DNA from: Dipylidium caninum
Lineage: Eukaryota; Platyhelminthes; Cestoda; Cyclophyllidea; Dipylidiidae
Assembly (NCBI GenBank): GCA_017562135.1
Contig: QEYB01001132.1
Coordinates: forward strand, 1 to 64,000
Direction of reading: 5' to 3'
DNA length: 64,000 nucleotides
The notes beneath the pieces were generated by a model that was not told the origin of the DNA, did not search any database, and was given only the letters and a program-made list of their open reading frames with translations. Position 1 is the first letter of the stretch, and every line of letters starts with the position of its first letter. Position numbers and translations under genes: made by a program. Below are positions 61,505 through 64,000 of this stretch, piece after piece.

Positions 61505-64000
61505 GTAAGGAAACTTCTCCTTTGTGTGTATTCATAAATGTATAAACCTCTGCATTTTTGTTTTCTCAAAAGGACCTTGTTTTTATTGGTTAGTGTAATC
61601 TTGAATCATCGTGTCTATTTCCCCATTGAGGAGAAGGTCTGCTAAAACTTGCGCCTTCCGCAATTCCCTCAGTCCACCCCTTTCCTCTCTACCAGTGCGG
61701 AACTAGGCAGACCAGTCCCAAAATTTAGAACAGGCAGGAGAATTGGGAGCTGAAGTAGGGTGGTAGGGGCAGAACTGCTGTTGGGAATTCGCAGAAGTAA
61801 CAATCTGGCAAATAATGCTGCTCTTCCAAAACGCACTCTGTCGGTTAGTAGTGGGCAGTGTCCTCTCTCGAAAAAAGGCTCGTTGTGGCTTTCATAGTGC
61901 CCTCTTTATGCGACATGCTAACTTCCCACCCCTTTACTATTCCCGCCGGTGTCAGCATTTAAATTGTCTCGTCGAGAGCACTTTTTATTGCGATGTGATG
62001 CAGTCCTGACCACTAATACTGAGCTGTTGTGGCTCAAAGGTGATTCGTCCTCAATTGGCACTGTTCTTTTGGGCCTATCATTGCCGCTAAGGAAAGACAT
62101 CCAAATCCCCGTGCTCGAAATCCTTATTCCATAAGTCATTTTACGCCGCGTTCAAATGTCACGAGTCGGTCCCTGCAGTCATCTGGACTATTAAAGATTA
62201 GACGTCATTCACGAATGTGCTAGTGATTGGTGACTGATCAACACACATCACCGAGTCTTAGTAGGTCAGAGTAACTCCTCTCTGCCGAATATTGTTTAAA
62301 TCATTCAGATGGGCTGACAGAAAGTGGAACACCACGCGTGCTGACAATTAAAGGGGAGCCTTTCCATCCGGAAGGCCTGAACAGTAGACAGACGCTACCT
62401 TAGCAACCAATGTGAATGTAGATATTAACACCTGTGATCTGACTTTCTTGACACATTTGACGTACAATATCGCACTATTTTCCAGTTGCCAGCCTCCACC
62501 TCGATGAACCAGGGATTTGTAACCACTTTGCTAAAAGACGATCTTCTCACCTCCATAGTTGTGATGCCACTGCATAACTCTTTAATTAGTCCCTGACCTC
62601 TAACTCTCCTTTAATACACACGAGGTCATGCCTCATTCGTACCTGTGACAATAATCCCTACTTTCACATACCCCTTCCACCACTACCAGCACCATCTGAA
62701 TCGGATGAAGTAGTCGACAACTAGAGATTTTGTTGAGGAGCGACTGGAATTGAGGAAGGCCCTTTTTCCAGTTGAGGCGGAAGAGACATGATTGACACTT
62801 CATCTCCCGGAAGTGGAATTCTTCCAGCTTACTTTCCTCCTTCCTTTACTTCCCACGGAGGCCAATGGAAGTGGGCACCTTCAGAGTTTAGCCATACTTA
62901 CGTGATAAGTAAGTACCTCAAATCGTTGTCTCCATCGACAGGACCGTCAACTTCACTCGCTTTGCTTTAAGCGTCATACAGTGGTAAAAACAGACGTGAG
63001 TATGGTCAGAAATCAGGCCTTCGGTTAACTGTTTACTTCTGCTTGTTTACTGTCCAACTTTCATATACAAAGCCATCTGCAAGTCAGGACGGTTAGTGCG
63101 CCAGCAATGGTAGCGACACTTGTACATTGCAATGAATAGGTTTGCTATGTCCCCCTTTCAGAAATATTAAGAAAAAGGAAAGTATTAAGTCTGTTAACCC
63201 CATCAAAAGTGGCGTGGGAATATAACCTAGTTCCTCACGTTGTGGCTCGCACGATCCTCCATTGACACACATGGCACAGGGGAACAAGGAAAAGTCATAG
63301 GTAATTGAATAGCTTTTCCATTTTCGGTCTTGGCTACACCGTGAATTCGTGAGTTGTCGTGACAAGTTAGAACATGAAGCAAAGCAAAAAAGAAGAGACG
63401 ACAACCAGCTTCAGAGTCTGGGGTTGAGGCTGCACTTTTAAACTACACCGATTGGTGAAAGCGTCAAAACAGCCGGGAAGATTCGTCATCTTCAATAGGA
63501 TGCATGTTTGTGTGCATACGGGCATCACATGGTGAGAGAAGAGGTGGGACACAGCGTGATTGACAGATTGGCGAGGCCGGAGTGATGTTGAAAGCTCGTT
63601 TGGTCGCGTCTAGACAGCCAAACCAAGTAAATGGCGTGGGTGGAAAGAATACCAATTGGCAGAGCTTAGTAACTCGCGACGGTGTGGTTTTTATAATCTG
63701 TCACACCGATGGATGTGACTCAATTCACTGAGGCCTTAGCGATGTCAACATCAACGTGTTTAATTGAGTGTCTTTCGGCCTTCACCTTTGCCATTCTTGA
63801 GACTGCCAGGGCGAAAGGGAGGGTGACACGAGAAGTCGACGCTTTCCTCCGATATTAAGCGAATACAGAAAAGATTTGGCCTTATATAAGTGTCGGGATC
63901 TGGTTCAGGAATAACCAGTTTGCAAGCCCTCGTGAGACATTTTACTTCCACGTTCTCCTACAGATTCGGACAACAATATCCGGCCGGTGGGAGTGTCCCA
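61505..64000. other. Possible intron; no exon recognised
   Basis: If 61296-61504 is a first exon, this is probably its first intron. A frame at 62788-62970 from an ATG looks protein-like, but every frame entered from the nearest acceptor (62772) hits a stop, so it is not called. Confidence 0.4.

Overview
This window is from a eukaryotic nuclear genome. The evidence is multi-exon genes with GT-AG introns, a tRNA gene with internal A and B boxes, decayed mariner transposons and a long satellite array. Two coding introns of only 37 and 39 bases, a PARP1 gene and a DC-STAMP-domain gene with a C4C4 RING point to an invertebrate animal. Such tiny introns are common in parasitic flatworms, so Platyhelminthes is my best guess, but it is an inference and no species can be named.

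Layout. (1) 1-7832: tandem satellite of about 43 copies of a 183-base unit, clean at its right end and increasingly indel-ridden to the left. (2) 7833-17547: sparse sequence with a dispersed repeat pair, a small diverged tandem duplication and one candidate terminal exon. (3) 17548-54448: a very large inverted duplication. The left arm (17548-31736, about 14.2 kb) and right arm (40669-54448, about 13.8 kb) are reverse-complement copies separated by an 8.9-kb single-copy spacer. Each arm carries, from outside in, a tRNA-Gly(TCC) gene, a small single-pass membrane protein gene and a complete 14-exon PARP1 gene whose start lies about 0.3 kb from the inner edge. The spacer is filled by one minus-strand gene: a DCST1/DCST2/Sneaky/SPE-42-type sperm-fusion membrane protein with a RING and about 1,200 extra C-terminal residues; a mariner remnant sits in one of its introns. 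(4) 54449-64000: a third tRNA-Gly copy with its leader in opposite orientation, a second mariner remnant at 56.5-57.3 kb, and a CCAAT-box promoter with a plausible first coding exon at 61.3 kb.

The genes do not form a pathway. PARP1 is a nuclear DNA-break sensor, and the spacer gene belongs to a family needed for sperm-egg fusion. What links them is architecture: the duplication has made PARP1, the tRNA and the membrane-protein gene two-copy around a single-copy spacer. Outer homology stops exactly at a tRNA 3' end in all three tRNA copies. Both PARP1 copies carry single-base indels at different places, each site intact in the other copy, and the single-copy spacer gene has one too. I therefore suspect unpolished long-read indel errors rather than two pseudogenes.
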